Below are positions 1 to 13,432 of a stretch of 64,000 nucleotides of DNA, in pieces. The DNA is from Nissolia schottii (taxonomy: Eukaryota; Streptophyta; Magnoliopsida; Fabales; Fabaceae): assembly GCA_003254905.1 (NCBI GenBank), contig QANU01075873.1:90434-154433 (forward strand). Direction: 5' to 3'. Under the pieces are notes generated by a model. It did no database searches, had not been told where the DNA came from, and was given only the letters and a program-made list of their open reading frames with translations. How positions within the stretch are numbered: the first letter of the stretch is position 1; each line of letters begins with the position of its first letter. A program made the translations under genes and the position numbers.

Positions 1-1513
1 TTTTTTTTTTTAATTAAAAATGACTTTTTTAGATTAGTTGTCATATTATAAGCTATAACCTTGTCTTTTTCATTAAAAGCAAACCTTTTAGTTGATGGAC
101 ATTTTTATTGAGTGTTTCCTTCATCATCTTCTAAAAAGCTAATAAGATAAATTTATTTTTTTTATATAACTAAAAAATAAAAGAACAAAGGCTAAGGCTT
201 GACAACCACAATGCCCGTGAAACTCGCTTGGAAAAGAGCATCTAACTTCGTAGACAGATGAACCAAGAGTCTCTGAGCACGTGAGAAATGAAGAAATTCG
301 ACTGTCTGAGAAGTTCCTTGACCCCCTGAATCACAGGGTAAAAACGTCGTCTCACAACGCAAGACGAAAGGCATCAAGAGCACAAGATTCGCAAAGAAAT
401 ATGTGATGGCCATTATCCCAAATTAAACACAACTCAGAGAATGACAAACATCTCCCCTAAAAGGTTACCCACAACAGCAATGTAGCCTCAAAACCTAATA
501 ACCAATGATCATCTCCGCTCTAAGGAGACCATCAAACCCTGCCCTACCGGCTAAAATTATCTCTAGAACTACCATTTACATTCAACTTAATTCATCCCAC
601 AAAAGGAAAAGGGCAGCAAAACAAATGATCAACATGCCTAGCCGACACAATCCAGCATGACACTAAACATCAAAGAATGGTGGAAAGCAATGAAACATCA
701 CTTCTCCCCCAACAACGATCATCCTCACAAAAATCCTTATCACTAAGAACGGCAAACAAATCCTACAACCCGTGAGCCTCAAAGCAATCTCTATGGCTGT
801 GAATAATAAAATAAGATTTTTATTTTTATTTTTAATATCTTGAGAATCAGTTTATTTTGTAAAATACTTTCAAATACACGATAATTACTTTAAGATCTAA
901 TGTTCACGTAGCAGCTTGTGTTACAAGAGATAAACTCCTTCAGTTTAAACTAAAAGGCTTAGCATTAAAGGTTTTGAAGGCATATACCTAAACAAAATGG
1001 AACATGCTGCACGAAAAAATATTCAACTGTTCCTTTCAAATATCTTTGCCTTCAACGTAAGTTACAATTACAGGTGAAAGGTATCTTAAAAATGTTGGCA
1101 GCACCCTACTCACTTTCTTCACAAGGCAGTAGAACAAAGAACACAACAAAAACGCCAAAATATACCAAACTTACAATTAACCAATATCAAGGCAATAACA
1201 CACTGCCAATACATTTTTTTTACCTTCCAAAGAACCCCAATATGTTGATGTGTTCCTAATTCTACCATGACAGAATGGTGCAAAATTGACAAGGTTCCCA
1301 TCACGTGAAAGCGAAGAAATTCTTAGATACACATGGAGCGTCACATGAACTGTGTTTGCAGCCAAATAATAAAATGACATTTTAGATAAGAAAGTGGTAA
1401 CTCCTATCTTAAAATGTCGTCTTATTATTAGTTGTGAAGACATCCACATCACACTCCATGTACATCAAAGAATTTCTCTAAAAGGAGGAGGGTTAGCAAG
1501 CAGATAGGTATTA
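1..1513. other. Downstream flank of RRN3, no gene recognised
   Basis: AT-rich sequence beyond the RRN3 stop codon. The part next to 1514 should include the RRN3 3' UTR and poly(A) site, which I could not place. Short minus-strand frames near 192-413 resemble no family I know. The one clear structure is the foldback at about 1315-1477, listed separately. Confidence 0.5.
1315..1477. repeat. Foldback (MITE-like) hairpin in the RRN3 3' flank
   Basis: The two halves are inverted copies of each other. AGAAATTCTT (1315-1324) pairs with AAGAATTTCT (1468-1477), ACATGGAG (1331) with CTCCATGT (1454-1461), and an AATAATAA..GACATTTTA block (about 1365-1388) with its complement at 1405-1429. Arms are about 75 bases, mostly matching, with a short loop near 1390-1404. 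It lies 37 bases past the RRN3 stop, so it is probably transcribed in the 3' UTR. Most likely a small non-autonomous DNA transposon; a small-RNA precursor is the alternative. Confidence 0.7.
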
Positions 1514-4500
1514 TTATAAAGACTCTGGACTAGTAGATGGTCTGATTCTTGCCGGCATTCGCGAAGACAACTGTTCCGACTGTCTAGGAGACCTAAGCTT
1601 CAAAGATTTGTCGTTAGGGGTGATAGACATTCTGTTCAAGTCAAGACCTACTTCAACGCTCACCATCATATCATCGTCAACCATATCCCTTGCATTCAAG
1701 TCAAGGAAATCATCGTCTGACACGTCACTGCCACAGTCACTGAATTCATCGTCGTCATCGCTAAGGTACGTAGTTTTGACCTTCGACCATCGGACAAAAT
1801 GCGGCCTTATGTAGCTGTTGGACAGTAACATATACAGTTGGAGGGGATAGCAAAGGCAAGATCAACCAAACTTTTCAAAAAGAGAAAATGTATGTTGAAT
1901 CACACAAATTATAACAAATCTAAGGTTACAAACCTTTCACTTTTCTTCAACAAACATGGATCAAATGGGAAGAACATGTCAAGTCTATCCATCCCACCAA
2001 AAGCCCTGGAAAGATCAGACTCAAGCAAATCATCGAAAATGAATGATTCTGAAGTCATGAAAAGCTGAGCAGCCTTTGCCTGTCTAAGGAATTCGACTAC
2101 TACTGTAGGCAAACAAACCTGTTGGAGAAGTTAAAGTTTTGTCGTAAAAAAGATATACAAGGATGCAAGAGGGAAAAAAATTAAACAAAATCGTTACTCA
2201 ATATAACATGGCTATGTACTCTAAAAACCATGACAGCTTTCAGAAAAGCTCCTTGCCTTCAAAGGACTCAATTTATGTTTCAAGATTGACTGTATGGGCA
2301 TATTGAGGAGTTGCATCTTGAGCCTCAGAATATCCATCAATGATCCCATACGGAAACACAGGACATACATGATGGCCTGCTCACCAAAACAAGCACAATG
2401 AACAATATTCAGTAATTTACAAAACAATGCCAATATTCAATAATTTGCATTCTCTTGATGTGCTCGTGGGTTCCGCTATCCCACCATATCCAAGAATGGA
2501 AGGTCAAATATTAAGGGACATACCTGGCAACCAGAATAGAAAACTTGATGTGCTCGCGGGTTCATATCAAAATCATGTAACTTGCAATAGTTAAAACACC
2601 AATCCACCAATCTGAAACCCATCAAAAGATAATCACATCAATTTATATAAATTCCCATGTTATATGATTAAAATTTTTAAAAAAAATGTGGTAACGCGTG
2701 GAAACTAGATGTGTTTCCAAACCTTTGTAAGATGCCAGCAACCAATGCAGCTGAAAGAAACTTCGCACGGGACAAATAACTAGCAAGATAAGCAACAGCA
2801 CTCATCCTGTGATAAATGAAACCAATGTCATAAGTTAGATTTAAACAATAATCAACATCATAAGCACCACATGATAGTTTTGCCAGAAGTCTAGTTTTTG
2901 TTAAAAACACAAGATTTTGATAATAACAGTCCAGAAACAATTTTATAAATGAATAATATGTTTCAATTTTGGCTTCCCAGGCCACAATTTTTGAGACAGC
3001 AGAAACATCAAGACTTGTCATTAGATAATTTCAATTTGTTAATAGCGGAAATCATGTCAGTATCTACATTAAGCAAGCACAAAATACTATAGTCAAATTA
3101 AAAGCTTGATCAAACGAAAGTATTATCGAGGCACTGACAAAATTCAATGGAGATGAAAAGGGGATAACATAAGCCCCTGTTCACCTCAATCGTTCATCAA
3201 TTGGTCTAGTTAGCCAGTTGAATTTAATTTCAACAATACAAAATCAAATTTACCTAGTAATAGGGGGATTAACATGGGTAACAAACAAATCTGCAAGAAC
3301 AGTGGCAAATTTCACACCGCAATCTTCAGGATCAAGTGCACAAGCATAGAACATCACAAACTGCAGTGAAATAAAGGCAGTGACTATGTATTTCACAAAA
3401 AATAGTGCTAATTAAAAACAGTAGATATGAGAAAATGGAAATACCTAGTGCTAATTATAAACAGTAGATATGAGAAAATGGAAATACCTGGGTAAATTTT
3501 GACTTGTATGCATTCAATACGGTTCTTTGAAATGATTTCAGTAGAACATTGAATACCTAATCAAAGAATTTAATGAACATCTAAAGTTAATTATACTACG
3601 AAATCATACTTAGATCAACAAATGTATGAATGTCTAGGCAGGCACTAATACAAAAATACCTCAGCCAAACGGCCACTGCTTTGACAGGATTCCAGATGCA
3701 AAAAAGTTAGCTCAATTAAGCTATCTAACTTCTCAACAACCACGTTCCCCTGTAAACTTTTCCTGTTCAACACCTCTGCAGCAGGCTGTAAAAAAGGAAG
3801 ATAAAAAACCTTGAGATACACATTAGTCATGAGAAATCAGAAATGGGAAATGAGAAATATAATACAATTGGAAAACTAAAACTATAGACCATATATAGAT
3901 GATATGAACTGAAGACTAATTGATGCTCCCCCGTTAACTTTATGCATAATGAATAAAAGGTGAGGATATATTGCTTAGAAGCCAATAACCACAAGAATCC
4001 TGTAAAACTTTTTTAAAATTCGAAATGTTTGCAAAACAGAGGAACACAAATAGAAAGAATGCAGCTGTGAAGTCCCCTCTTGTCCATCCATATAGTAAAA
4101 TGCACCTCTAGAGCCCCAGGAGCACTTCAGAAAAAAATCTCAAAATGATTGATGTTTAAGTGCCAAGTATGGACTGTTTATTGCATCTATTATGTACAAA
4201 GAAATCTGGACTGTTTATTTAACAGTTAACCAGCCCCTCTCCCTTTTTGGGGACAAGTTAACTACCTAAAGTCATTCCTATCATGGCAAGCTCACTTCCT
4301 GCTTGGCAAATATCACATACAAAGAGTGAAGTACCTGAACTGAACATATGAAGTTTTGCCACTTCACAAAGCCACTTAACCTCACCAACGGACAGATCAA
4401 GCCAAGCCTGAGTACCACTCAGCTTGGCATGTTAGCCTGAAATAGGCAAACACCAGAATAAGGCCCTTTGTATTATGATAGGGCAAAGGGCTACTTCCGC

Positions 4501-7500
4501 AGCCTGGTAAAGATATATAAATGCATGATTCGACAAAATCACACCACCCATACACCAATCTGCGTTTGATTGAATCACAACTTGCATTTCAGCTAAACTC
4601 AATTCTGCCAACTTTTGATTCTCATCCCTATTCCCTATCTTGCTAAGAAAAATGCTGACAGATATAATGAAGAAGAAGAAACAAGAAGGGACGTGATCGT
4701 GTGTCAGATCATCCAGTAGTGCAATGATTGAAACCAACCAGTAAGAAGCCCATTAAATTCACAGGAAGATTACAGTTCATGTTCTACGCTATGGCACATA
4801 AAACCAGTTAAGCTTATAAGGAAAAAAAGGCAAAGGGTATGATCAAATTTTGAAAATTAGTCAGCGAAGTAGGCCACAGAAGAATCATACAAAAGTCAAC
4901 ACATAATCCACCGCTGGCTTCCCTAGCAAGTACCTTCTCAGCTGCAGGGATTGCATCTTCTTGAAGATACAATCATCTCAATCCGATAGTTTAACTTCTT
5001 ATTTTCTTATAACAAATTTTCAGATTATAATTAAGTCTTTTTTGGTTCTCACACAAAATCTACTGGATTAGTAAGAAATATTAAATGAGGATAAGCAGTC
5101 AAGATTATACAACTAATAGAAGTGATAGCAGCTGCAATTTTTTATGAGATCAGGATCAATGAATATCTTAATGTCAGAAAAAACGAATCAGTTATGTTTG
5201 CCTTGTTTTGACTATTTGCCATACACTCTCGACCATTCTAAACCAAACAGTCCGATCCTAGGGAAATTTCTTGCAACTAATCTTCAAATTAATTAACTAA
5301 CTAAAAGGCCATAATAACAACCTCATTCCAGCTTTTAACATTTTTATTTCATGAAACAACACATCAGAGGGGGAACATAAATTAGCATAACTTCACTTGA
5401 CAACACACATAAAGAAATATAATTCAGACAAGGCACATCAAGCAGAAGAAAAGAATCTTTTTCTCCCTCAACCAAAACTTCAAATCAAACTGACTAAATT
5501 TTTTGAGCTGAGCAACCAGACTCAGATCAGATTGACTTAAATGAAGTCTACAAAGCAATTAAGACAAGCAACTTTTTAGTTTTCAAAATATCATATCATA
5601 AGAAGATAACATGAGCTCTAAATGAATTATAAAGACCATACCATACTATCATAGTTCTCATCCTCTTCAGCAAATTCAACATCATCTAACTCCATTTCAA
5701 ATATGCCTCTGGCATCCTCCTGCAAAATGCCATCCCATCCAATTTCCACCTGCAACCCAATCAAATAGAATCAATTTAATGGCTAGATGGCACAACTTTT
5801 ATTTGACCACAACTTCAAGGAGGGCTTAACCAACTTACATCCAACTCTATCAATCTATCCACAAGCGCAGGCAGCATTGTGACACCAACAATTTCTCCTA
5901 TTGCACCACTCTCCAACCTCAACATGTTCTCCACATACATAACAATCTCCTACGAGCAACATGAGAAGCAAGTGAAAACATAAAACAAAATAGAGATAGT
6001 TTCTCTTTGTTACAAAAGACGACAGGTCAACACAAAATAAAAAACAGAAAATAGAAATTTTCTTCAAATCAATATATTAGTTAGCTTCATCATATTGATT
6101 AGGCATTAAATTACATACAAAAAAAACAAATAAATGCTTAGAAATAAAATTTTATAAAACATTGTCATAGGAAAGAATTCAAGAACAAGGAAATGGAGTC
6201 TGAACAGATTACACACAATTCATGCTGCAAAAGTAGGTAATGCTCCCAGATTTTAATCCTGATGAAGTTAGTCATATAACGGGAAGAAAAAACAAAAATT
6301 CATCTCAATTTCTGAATTTAAAATTGGTAGGCAAATTATGATGCGAACTGAAGTCAATTGACATGCCAATGCCATAGCATGAAAATAAACAAATTCACAA
6401 ACGTAGCAGTATCTAAATTAAAACAGTTGTGTAAACTCTTCTACTGGAAGTGCAGCTTGAACTCACATGTTCTTTACTAAAGACACTCGGCATCCTCTGG
6501 ACAACTATCGGAGACAGTCGCATAGGGGCAAGGGGCACCAAATCAGCTAAGTCTTTCAGAGCAGCATGCACCCGAGACAGAACTTTATTCTTCCTTTCAA
6601 TCCCATTCTCCTGTTTAATACAATCTATGAGGTAAAATGGTGGCACAAAGTTTCTCACAAGCATCTCCAAACACCAATCGATATATTTCCCATTTGAAGC
6701 AGCCTGAGAAAAATAGAAAGCAGACATTATAAGACTTTACAAATGGCTCCATGATTACAATGGCCCAAGCAAAAACACAAAAAAAAAAAAAAAAAGAAAA
6801 CCCGCGTACCAAGGATATAATCAATTCAACCAGTGCATCCATAACATCAGTTCCATAATTCCACAAGCTCATTCTCGAAACCTGGACAAAACAAATGATT
6901 ATATCAGGAACGATCACATTCACATCCATTAGTTATCCTTTATGTAGCAATAATTCCGAAGTTTCAAACAAGCACATATGATAAGTAAAACAGGAAACAA
7001 AAACAATGCTTACGGCAAAAAGAAGAGCTTCGTGATGAACAGAATCAATATAGGAAACTGTTCCAGATAGTGCATTCAAAGTTGTCTGCAACCATACAAT
7101 AATATAACAAAATATGGTCAGCACTGTGTCTCAAGTATCAAAAATTATTGTATGATCATGGAGCATCAGTCTGGATATGCTCCTAACCACACACAAAGTG
7201 ACATTTTAACCTCCAACTTCAGAGGACTCACCATTTAAAGCTAAAATATCAGTTTGGGCTTTGTTAGGAACATATACAACATGGCACCCAGTGATCCACA
7301 ATAATTTCTCCTAAAAATGCAACATAATGTCACAATTTTAAGTGCTCTAAACTGGCTTTATATATAGGAACTTACCACAAGCAAAGCAGCCTCATCAGAA
7401 TTAAGGTTCCTCTTTGGGTGCAAATAACCAACAAGCTCATCGTAATTCTCTCTATCACCCTAAGAGATGGAGAAAAATACACCAATTTAATTATTGGAAA

Positions 7501-7693
7501 ATATAAAATAAAATATATAAAACAAAAAAATTATTAAAAAAAATTGCCGAATATTCCAGAATCTATTTGTTGTTTTTACCGAGGTGGCTGAAGAAAGGGC
7601 GTCTCTCACGTAGCGATTTAGCTGCAAGTCAGTTAATTCAGCGTTCTCCATCTCTGTAAATTCTTGCTTATCACTGACTATCACCCTTCCCAT
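1514..7693 (-). CDS. RRN3: RNA polymerase I transcription initiation factor RRN3 (TIF-IA)
   Basis: RRN3 bridges Pol I and the rDNA promoter factors and makes Pol I competent to start 45S pre-rRNA synthesis in the nucleolus. Fifteen exons join in frame to 625 aa: 7580-7693, 7376-7459, 7014-7085, 6810-6881, 6467-6703, 5839-5949, 5642-5749, 3660-3785, 3488-3556, 3254-3360, 2723-2806, 2524-2611, 2257-2376, 1934-2118, 1514-1814. Family blocks are clear: RNFVPPFYL (about residue 131), TTYKSKFTQ-like NAYKSKFTQ (323-331), RMSAVAYLASYLSRAKFLSA (about 367), LVDWCFNYC, and RAFGGMDRLDMFFPFDPCLL. An acidic stretch follows residue 240 (DDVEFAEEDE), and the C-terminal exon is acidic (LSDDDDEF) ending in a Ser/Pro/Arg-rich tail. 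The start is the first ATG of a reading frame preceded by a CT-rich leader. Intron 7 is long (3786-5641). Intron 13 has an apparent GC donor. Family identity is secure; individual splice sites are inferred. Confidence 0.93.
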
Positions 7694-7965
7694 GCTCTCT
7701 CTCTCTCTCTTTCTCTCTCTAACGCAAATCAGAAACCCTAACACAATAAAAAAAAAACACAAGCATAAGCATAAGAATTAAGCAAAATAATAAGAAACGC
7801 TACTTTCCAACCAAAACGGGATTCGGAGTTTTTTGTAGCTTACAAGAGTGATGGAGCTGCAGAAGCTGCGTCTGATTGAAGGCACTGATGCCACTGTGGC
7901 TGTTGCCACCTCTTCTTCTTTTTGAAGGACAAATGAGAATGGCGGCTAAGAAGAGGCAACAGCAA
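7694..7965 (-). promoter_or_regulatory. RRN3 5' leader with CT-repeat tract
   Basis: Between the ATG and the presumed start site the minus strand reads purine-rich (GA)n opposite the CT tract at 7696-7721, and no upstream ATG is visible for most of its length. A possible leader splice donor (CTTGTAAGC) occurs near 7844. Extent is inferred from the TATA box. Confidence 0.45.
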
Positions 7966-7995
7966 CGAGGGTTTTGTGGAACGGGTTATTCATCC

Positions 7996-8003
7996 TTTAT
8001 ATA
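7996..8003 (-). promoter_or_regulatory. TATA box for RRN3
   Basis: The minus strand carries CCTATATAAAGG, a good plant TATA context, about 300 bases upstream of the RRN3 ATG. Start site predicted near 7965. Confidence 0.55.
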
Positions 8004-8009
8004 GGTATC

Positions 8010-8803
8010 TTCTTCTTCCTTTCTTTTTTTTTCATTTTTTTACTTTAATTAATTAACTTGGCACTTCTTTTTATGTTTTTTGTTCTTTGTTTTTTGTCTT
8101 GGACTTGGTTGTTTCAACTTTTTGTACAAGTGTGCTTTTGGGCTTTTCTAATTGGATTTCTGTTGGGCTCCATTTGGGATTCCAAGAGTAGTATTGCAAT
8201 GTTAGCCTTCTCCGATTTTGATTATTGGGGCATGAACATATGCATTACTCTTTAGAAGAAAAAAAAGACAATTATTAATTTTTCTCTAAATATTCTAAAT
8301 ATATTTTTATTTTAGATTTTAGATATGTATCATTGCTCTAAATTATGATCGTAGAGTGGGTTCGTGTAGGAAATATGAGGAGAAGGGCAACATGTGAATA
8401 TGGACTTGGAATGAACTGGAACTGGAAAGGTGAAGGGTTAAGGGGACAAGTAATGGCCGAACACTGTGAGGCTGAGTGTAATGAAAATTGATATAAATAA
8501 GATAATATTAAAATATTGTTGAGATGGTTGATAAATTATTCACATGTTAAAAGAATGTGAATTTAATTTTCTCAAAAAGAGTATGGAATATGCAATAATT
8601 ATAGTGTAATCACGCTCACAAATATGTGGACTTGCCATAAGCAACAAAAAAGTTAAATACTTATGCGTGAGAAGTAGTAGAAGTACATTCATTAACATAT
8701 GTATCTCATTAGTTTAAGGAAAATATTGTTGGCACAATCTATTATGATTAGATAACAAACAACTCACTCTTACAAAAGTTACAAAAGTGTACCGGATCCC
8801 ATA
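8010..8803. other. Intergenic, no feature recognised
   Basis: AT-rich spacer between the RRN3 promoter and a small hAT element. No reading frame of recognisable family and no clear repeat was seen. Confidence 0.5.
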
Positions 8804-8811
8804 CTTACATG

Positions 8812-9333
8812 TAGGAGTGTTCACGAGTCGGGTAAGATTGGGTTGGTCTATACCCGAACTTGGCCGTATATTTAGATTGGGCTAATTTTGAGAACCCGGC
8901 CCCGACCCTAAACCCAATAAGCTCAATCATCTTCGGGCCAAGTTAAAACTTGGATTTAGACCGGGCCAAAACAGGCCAAACTAAATTTAGAATAAATTTA
9001 TTAGCAAAACAGAATTGTAGAACAAATTCAGAATTGTCGAAATTGCTAAAGAATTGCTTAAAATAACAATAGAATAACAGCAGAATTGCATAAAATAACA
9101 ACAGAACAACACAAAATAACTGCATATAATAATATGCTCCGAGTCGCCTAACTGGGTCAGTTAATCCAAGGCTAGACCCGAATCTAGTATGTATTACAAT
9201 CTGGTTTCTTTTTTAGTATTTTTAAATCGGGCTCGATTAAAATCGGATCTGATTCGGCCTAAATACTTTAGATTTATCTAAATTCGTGGGCCAGACCAAA
9301 TTATAAACACCCACCGAGTTATGAACACCTCTA
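8812..9333. mobile_element. Non-autonomous hAT-type element (522 bp)
   Basis: Ends are inverted: TAGGAGTGTTCA at the left and TGAACACCTCTA at the right, matching the TAGNG start common in hAT elements. The element is flanked by CTTACATG (8804-8811) and CTTACATC (9334-9341), an 8-bp target duplication with one mismatch, the hAT size. The subterminal region contains GGGCC/CGGGC-rich motifs. It has no coding capacity. Confidence 0.85.
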
Positions 9334-9341
9334 CTTACATC

Positions 9342-10441
9342 TTTTTATCCCTTCAAAATAGATCTAATTCTTTGGTGAGAGTCACCGTCTAACAATTATT
9401 TTAAGAACAGATAGCGAATGGCAATGCCAGTGCCAGCTAAGTATGGTTGGCCTCGTGAACCCCCACGTGTCCCCCTCCCATTACTTACACGACCTGCATT
9501 TATTACCCTTCCAATCGCCACTTATATTTCTTTGCATTGCGATNGAAAAATTAATTAATTTATAAGTTAATTAAATCTCTCAAAAAATTTTAAAAAATTA
9601 TCTCAATTTTTAGTTGTACATCGTCTATGTGCTCAGCTTATAAAAAAAAAAAAATTGTCTGCGTGGTCATTTCTATATGACAATATTGTAGATTGATTTA
9701 ATTTATTATTTGTCTTATTTAGTTTGATATTTTGTCATTGTGTCTAATTATGTTTTTAATCTATTTATTGAAATTTATCTTATTGTACTCGATATACAAA
9801 ATAACATTTAGTAATATCTTCCTAATATTATAGGTTTTATTTTCTCTGTTCTTGTCATTTTTGTGCTCTTTTCTTTTTTATCCGATCATGCTTAACAACC
9901 ACCATCAATTGTGCATCTCTAACTTTTGAATAATAATGTTAAAATGATAAACATATTTAAACAAATTTTAGAGAACCCATTCAAAAAAATTTGTGTGGTT
10001 GACTATAGAATAAGTTTTCTAAAAATATTTGTCATTATAACATTATTTCTAACTTTTTTTTTTTGAACTTTCAAAGTAATTTGATTAATAGTAGAGATGG
10101 GCATATGGCATAAGGAGAACTAATTAACGGGGGAGCATAGAAAAAGCAAGGTAGATGCAGTAAATCACGGTGATATGACGATAACGGGCAAAAGTCGTAA
10201 ATCCTAGTCAGCACCACAAGTGCTTATTAGCCACCTCATTCACTACAGAATTTCCGCGTTAAGAAATAAGAAGATAAAGCCAACCAATAAATATAGCCTT
10301 GGATTTGGAAAGTGCTTCCGAGAAAAAGACCACTCAACAGAAAAAAAAACCGAACCTGCACTTGGGAGAGCAAACCAGGTTTCACAATTCCCACACACAC
10401 AGCACACCTTCTCCAATTATCATTTATTTATTTATTTATTA

Positions 10442-10477
<36 letters not shown>

Positions 10478-10772
10478 TATTTTCATTAATATTATTATAT
10501 AATCTCTTTTCAGGTCTTCCTTTCTCCGTTGGTGGGTGGCGTGCGAAGTGTTAAACGTTAACGGCTTTTATTTTTCCCCCATTCATTTTCCTTCCCCCGA
10601 TGGCTTCCTTTCTAGAAATAAGATTAACGAAAATCCCCTTCCAACTTTAGAAGCAACTTCCAAAACGTGCTTTTCATCCCAAAACCGAAGTCATAAAACA
10701 AAATCATTCACAAAACTAGAACAAAAAAGAAAGAAAGAAAGAAACTGAATAAGAAGAAGAAGAAGAAGGAAA
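9342..10772 (+). promoter_or_regulatory. Intergenic and upstream region of the PIRL gene
   Basis: AT-rich sequence leading into the PIRL gene. It holds one ambiguous base (9544), a (TTA)n tract at about 10439-10479 and a purine-rich (GAA)n leader at about 10750-10768 just before the ATG. Transcription start not located. Confidence 0.4.
10439..10479. repeat. (TTA)n microsatellite
   Basis: A run of about 12 ATT/TTA units, about 300 bases upstream of the PIRL start codon. Confidence 0.9.
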
Positions 10773-13432
10773 ATGGAGCTGTCGTCGGTGGACGAGACAG
10801 TGAAAGAGATAATGAGAATCCACAGATCCTTACCGGCGAGGCCAGGAATCGACGAAGTGGAAGCTGCAAAAGCACTTATTTCGAACTTGGAGAGGGAAGA
10901 CCAAGCGAAACTCGAAGCGATATCGAAGCAGAACAGAAATCCAAACGTGCCTGAAGAGCTTTTCGCTGTCCTGCAAGAGATTCAGAAGAACGCGGTTCAT
11001 TTGCAGAGCAAGGAACTGAAGCGAGAAGCGCTCAAGCTCCTCGATCTCGAGAACGCGCACTGCGCCTTCGACGACTTGATCCAGAGAGCCTCCAACTGCG
11101 TCTCAAATCCAAATTCAAATTCAAATTCAAACTTAGATTCGATTTCTTCAGCGAGTTTGCTGAAGAAAGAAGTTGCGAAGGGAACTTCAGAGTTGGTGCT
11201 GTTCACGAGAGATGACAGTTATGTGAATAGTAAGTCCAAGTCCACGTTCTACCCTGACGGTTACGGAACTGTAACCGCTGTCGTGGATTCCTCGTTTAAA
11301 CCCGTTATAAACACTTCAGGTACTATTAAAAGCACTTCATTCAATTCAATTCAATTCAGTTTCTTCTGTTTAATTTTTTTCTTTCTTTCTTTACCGTTTT
11401 AATTCAATTCAGTGTGTATCTGTTAAGTTGCTATGTTTTGAAACTGTGGCTATCGATACGTTATGATTCCAAAAATAGTTGACACAATTGGTAAGAAACG
11501 AACTCGTATCTTTAAAAGGGAGCAAGTTCAATTCCGTCGACGATGTGAGGGCCAATCTACCGGGTGAAAAATGTAAGTATCCCGGTAAGCGCTCAAATAA
11601 CCTCAAACATGCCCTGACACTAGTGACATGATCAATGCAAAACTCACCTAAACTTTTTTCTTTGTTAGAAAAATGGTTGTGCTGTGATTGCTGTAACTGC
11701 AGAAAATTGAGAAAAAGAAAATTATGCAGTTGATGCGGTAGCCGCAATTATGGTTGTAGAGTGCAATTTGAGGCTATGACTACAGCAACGGTAGAAAGTT
11801 GCAAAAAAAATGCGACTAATGGGGCTGCAATCGCAATTTAAAATCAAGCAATCTCTTGCTTTTGGCTTGTTGTGGTCACAAATGAGCTAATAAGTTCCAA
11901 GTATGATTTTAGTGAAATATATAATTGAGTGTCTAATTTGAACTTAGTGTGAAGGGAACTGGAGTTTGTTATGTTGTTATTTTGATGAAACTTTTTTTTA
12001 TTTTTCTTGTAGGACAAGATGGTGGTGGTGGTGATGGTAAGTTGAGTTTGATAAAGCTGGCAAGTTTAATTGAAGTTTCTGCTAAGAAAGGTACCAATGA
12101 TCTCAATCTGCAGAACAAGTTGATGGATCAAGTTGATTGGCTTCCTGATTCGATAGGAAAGTTGTCAAGTTTAGTAACCCTTGATTTGTCTGAGAATAGG
12201 ATAGCAATGTTGCCTTCTACCATTGGAGGCCTTTCGTCAATGACAAGGCTGGATTTGCACTCGAATCGAATAGCTGAGCTGCCGGATTCTGTTGGAGATC
12301 TCGTTAGTCTCGTGTACCTAAATTTGGGGGGAAACCAGTTGTCAACCCTGCCTGCTTCTTTTGGCAGATTGGTAGGCCTAGAGGAGCTTCATTTGAGCTC
12401 AAATCAGCTTTCTGTGCTCCCTGAATCCATTGGATCGCTTGTTAATCTGAAGGTTTTGAATGTGGAGACAAATGATATAGAACAAATTACACATTCAATC
12501 GGTCACTGTTCTTCCCTCAGGGAGCTTTTGACCGATTACAATCGGCTCAAGGCCCTGCCAGAAGCCATAGGGAAGATCCAAAGCCTTGAGGTTTTGTCTG
12601 TGAGGTACAACAACATCAAGCAGCTACCCACAACAATGTCATCCCTAACAAGCTTGAGGGAACTCAATGTGAGCTTCAATGAGCTTGAGTATGTGCCAGA
12701 GAGCTTGTGTTTCGCAACCTCGCTCATCAAGTTGAACATAGGAAACAATTTTGCTGACATGAGATCGTTGCCAAGATCCATTGGGAACTTCGAAATGCTT
12801 GAGGAATTGGATATCAGCAATAATCAGATACGTGTCCTTCCCGATTCGTTTATGATGCTAACTAGATTGCGCAACTTGAGAGTGGAAGAGAATCCTCTTG
12901 AAGTTCCACCAAGACATATAGCTGAAAAGGGAGCACAAGTAATTTTCCTTTTTCTTTTATCTAGCTCTTTTTTAAAAAAATAAAATGACAAGGTATTTGG
13001 TCCATTTGAACTGCATATAAGACTAATAGCTTGTTTGGATTTTCATGGTGATAGCTCATAATCAATTCTGCAGTCCTAAAAGTGAGAAATTTTCACTTCT
13101 ACTAGGTTTCAGACTTGATTCTAGGAGTGTCTCACCTAAAAACCAATTATGCACTAATTCTCATTTGACTGCTGGAGCATAGGGGTTATGCAGTCTCCTT
13201 ATATAAGAGTTGCCTCGTTAAGATTTAAAACTTTTTATCTAATTCTTCTGATATTGATAGAGACCATTCTGTTTTCTGAATATCTCAAATTTTCATGCCT
13301 TGGTGCATCACACAGGCTGTTGTCAAGTACATGGCTGAGCTAGTGGAGAAGAGGGATGTTAAACCACAGCCACTTAAGGAGAAAAAGAGCTGGTCTCAGA
13401 TCTTCTTGTTTTCAAAGTCTAGCAGAAGATAG
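10773..13432 (+). CDS. PIRL: Plant intracellular Ras-group-related LRR protein (PIRL4/5 type)
   Basis: PIRLs are plant-specific cytoplasmic LRR proteins related to animal Ras-group LRRs (SHOC2 type) and are thought to act as scaffolds. Three exons, 10773-11319, 12013-12938 and 13316-13432, join in frame to 529 aa. The N-terminal part (about 1-180) starts with the PIRL4/5-like blocks SSVDETVKEIMRIHRSLPAR and a charged, probably coiled-coil stretch, followed by an Asn/Ser repeat (NPNSNSNSNLDS). From about residue 215 there are roughly ten tandem plant SHOC2-like LRRs of about 23 residues, with units such as LVTLDLSENRIAMLP, MTRLDLHSNRIAELP and LVYLNLGGNQLSTLP. The short last exon ends in a basic tail. 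No signal peptide or membrane segment is seen, consistent with an intracellular protein. All introns are GT-AG. A family-level call is secure; the paralogue number is not. Confidence 0.93.
11475..11640 (+). mobile_element. Possible tRNA-derived SINE in PIRL intron 1
   Basis: A box-A-like TGACACAATTGGTAAG (about 11480) lies some 40 bases before a box-B-like GTTCAATTCC (11526-11535), the internal Pol III promoter layout of tRNA-derived SINEs. The 3' end and target duplication were not resolved. Confidence 0.45.
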
